Assembly: GCF_019752415.1 (NCBI RefSeq) | Contig: NZ_JAIEME010000104.1 | Location: 1-43,103 of the forward strand | Origin: Nitrosomonas sp. | GTDB lineage: Bacteria; Pseudomonadota; Gammaproteobacteria; Burkholderiales; Nitrosomonadaceae | DNA length: 43,103 nt | Direction of reading: 5' to 3' | Part shown: positions 42,072-43,103 of the stretch, piece by piece | Position numbering within the stretch: the first letter of the stretch is position 1 | Layout: every line of letters begins with the position of its first letter | Made by a program: the position numbers and the translations under genes | The notes under the pieces: model-generated | What the model saw: only the letters and a program-made list of their open reading frames with translations | Databases searched by the model: none | What the model was told of the DNA's origin: nothing

Positions 42072-43015
42072 ATCCGCGCAGCTATTTGCTGGAAAGTTTT
42101 TTAGTTGCGGTTAAAACAGCCGATCCGGCTCACATCGTACCGCAACATCTGCCCGATCCCCCTAAAGGCCGTACGCTCGTTGTCGGTGCTGGCAAAGCGT
42201 CCGCTGCTATGGCGTTGGCGGTTGAGAACGCCTGGCCGTCTTCTGCTCCACTCGATGGCTTTGTAGTCACGCGTTATGGGCATAAATTACCCACCCAAAA
42301 CATTAAGGTGGTTGAGGCCGGTCATCCGATTCCCGATGAAAATGGAGAGCAGGCAGCACGAGAAATTTTGGCCGCGGTGAAAGCATTAAAATCTGATGAT
42401 CTATTACTCTGTTTGTTCAGTGGTGGAGGATCCAGCCTGCTTTCTCTGCCAGTCGAAGGTATCTCATTACCGGAACTTAAAGAAGTCACCCACCAGTTAC
42501 TTTGGTGTGGAGCCCGTATCCAGGAGATTAACACCGTCCGCAAACACTTGTCTGCTATTCAGGGCGGCCGGCTTGCTGCGGCTTGCAAAGCCCCCATACT
42601 GGCATTAATTATTTCTGATGTTACCGGCGATGAAGCGACACATATTGCTTCTGGCCCTTGCTCACCTGACCCAAGCACCTGTTCTGATGCGCTTGCCGTG
42701 CTGGATCAATACCATCTGAATGTACCGCCAGCGGTTAGGAAAACTTTACTTAAAGGAATAGTACGCACTGCCAGTGAAACACCTAAACCCGGTTCCTTGA
42801 TTTTCTCTCGTGTTGAAAACAGAATTATTGCAAGCGCCTATCAATCATTGCTCGCATCAGCAAATTATTTTCAAGAACACACTATCGCCACCTTGATCTT
42901 GGGCGATACAGTCACTGGAGAATCGCGGGAGATTGCTAAAAGTTATGCGGCACTGGCGAGGGAGATCCGCTTACATCCGCAATTGTTAAAAGTGTTGACG
43001 CCGGTCGGAAATTGA
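42068..43015 (+). pseudogene. Glycerate kinase (DUF4147/TtuD type), 3' end cut off by an insertion
   Basis: The first 310 or so residues match the glycerate 2-kinase family: TLVVGAGKASAAMALAVE, FVVTRYGHKLPTQNIKVVEAGHPIPDE, LLLCLFSGGGSSLLSLPVEG, INTVRKHLSAIQGGRLA, LIISDVTGDEATHIASGPCSPDPS and LILGDTVTGESREIAKSYAALAREI. After HPQLLKVLT the family continues with about 100 more residues, including a LSGGETTVT segment. Here the frame instead enters VGN-stop within terminal repeats of a mobile element. The lost part includes conserved C-terminal residues, so the enzyme is probably inactive. The ATG overlaps uvrA by four bases. Confidence 0.85.
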
Positions 43016-43103
43016 CCAGAAAAGCCTGATTGTACCGGTTGAAAATTGACCAGGTAATTTCACGTATCCTGCTTAAATTTTAGGCAGGGGACAGTAGAGG
43101 TGA
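42994..43103 (+). mobile_element. Left end of an IS21-like insertion sequence (truncated by window)
   Basis: Two near-identical 19-base direct repeats, CCGGTCGGAAATTGACCAG (43001-43019) and CCGGTTGAAAATTGACCAG (43035-43053), differ at two positions and are spaced 34 bases apart. Multiple terminal repeats of this kind, with TGACCAG, are typical of IS21-family ends. The boundary is placed at TG near 42994, where the glycerate kinase frame loses homology. A GTG near 43101, preceded by GGGGACAG, could start a transposase gene, but it lies at the edge. Confidence 0.6.

Overview
This looks like chromosomal DNA of a betaproteobacterium, probably related to Nitrosomonas. The gene order maf/yceD-rpmF-plsX-fabH-fabD-fabG-acpP-fabF-mltG is typical of Proteobacteria, and the protein sequences have a betaproteobacterial flavour. 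The genus is an impression only: no ammonia-oxidation gene or rRNA lies in the window. Most genes are intact and tightly packed. Decayed insertion-sequence fragments and one fresh-looking insertion mark the spots of past transposition.

Layout. 1-3440 (minus): a czc/cus-type heavy-metal efflux operon, with a small exported protein, the outer-membrane channel and the periplasmic adaptor, the last running off the left edge. 3506-11333: maf on the minus strand, diverging from the fatty-acid and phospholipid cluster yceD-rpmF-plsX-fabHDG-acpP-fabF, then mltG. 11381-13978: an 865-residue three-part membrane glycosyltransferase. 14049-16131 (minus): pgeF, a ZIP metal transporter and a DUF4019 protein. 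16386-21290: an exported ankyrin-repeat protein followed by a glycerophosphodiesterase, glycerol-3-phosphate dehydrogenase and glycerol-kinase-like gene, apparently one transcription unit. 21477-22880: a protoglobin and a GT2 glycosyltransferase. 22881-23770: a gene-poor scar with a 13-copy CCTTGT repeat and an IS110-family transposase remnant. 23771-28042: a di-haem cytochrome c peroxidase/MauG protein converging on a P2-type cation ATPase.

28188-33871 is a sulfide/persulfide module. Two half-size YeeE/YedE transporters, a BigR/SqrR-type ArsR repressor, a DUF442-sulfide:quinone oxidoreductase fusion and a TauE/SafE exporter form a minus-strand operon. A metallo-beta-lactamase-fold persulfide dioxygenase diverges from it, and an exported stand-alone DUF442 protein converges on its end. 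The two divergent promoters share an AT-rich motif but are now separated by an IS4-type transposase remnant.

33927-37336 holds a J-domain/zinc/PilZ protein, then iron genes: hemP under a perfect Fur box, a decayed bacterioferritin-associated ferredoxin (bfd) pseudogene, a bacterioferritin with an altered ferroxidase ligand, a DUF2325 protein and a small orphan gene. 37350-43015: ssb and an MFS transporter (minus) diverge from uvrA, followed by a glycerate kinase gene whose 3' end is cut off by what looks like the left end of an IS21-family element at the window edge.

The least usual elements are the DUF442-SQR fusion with its split persulfide module, the bfd pseudogene beside a Thr127 bacterioferritin, and the J-J-zinc-PilZ protein. 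Family calls rest on motifs read by eye; no database search was run.
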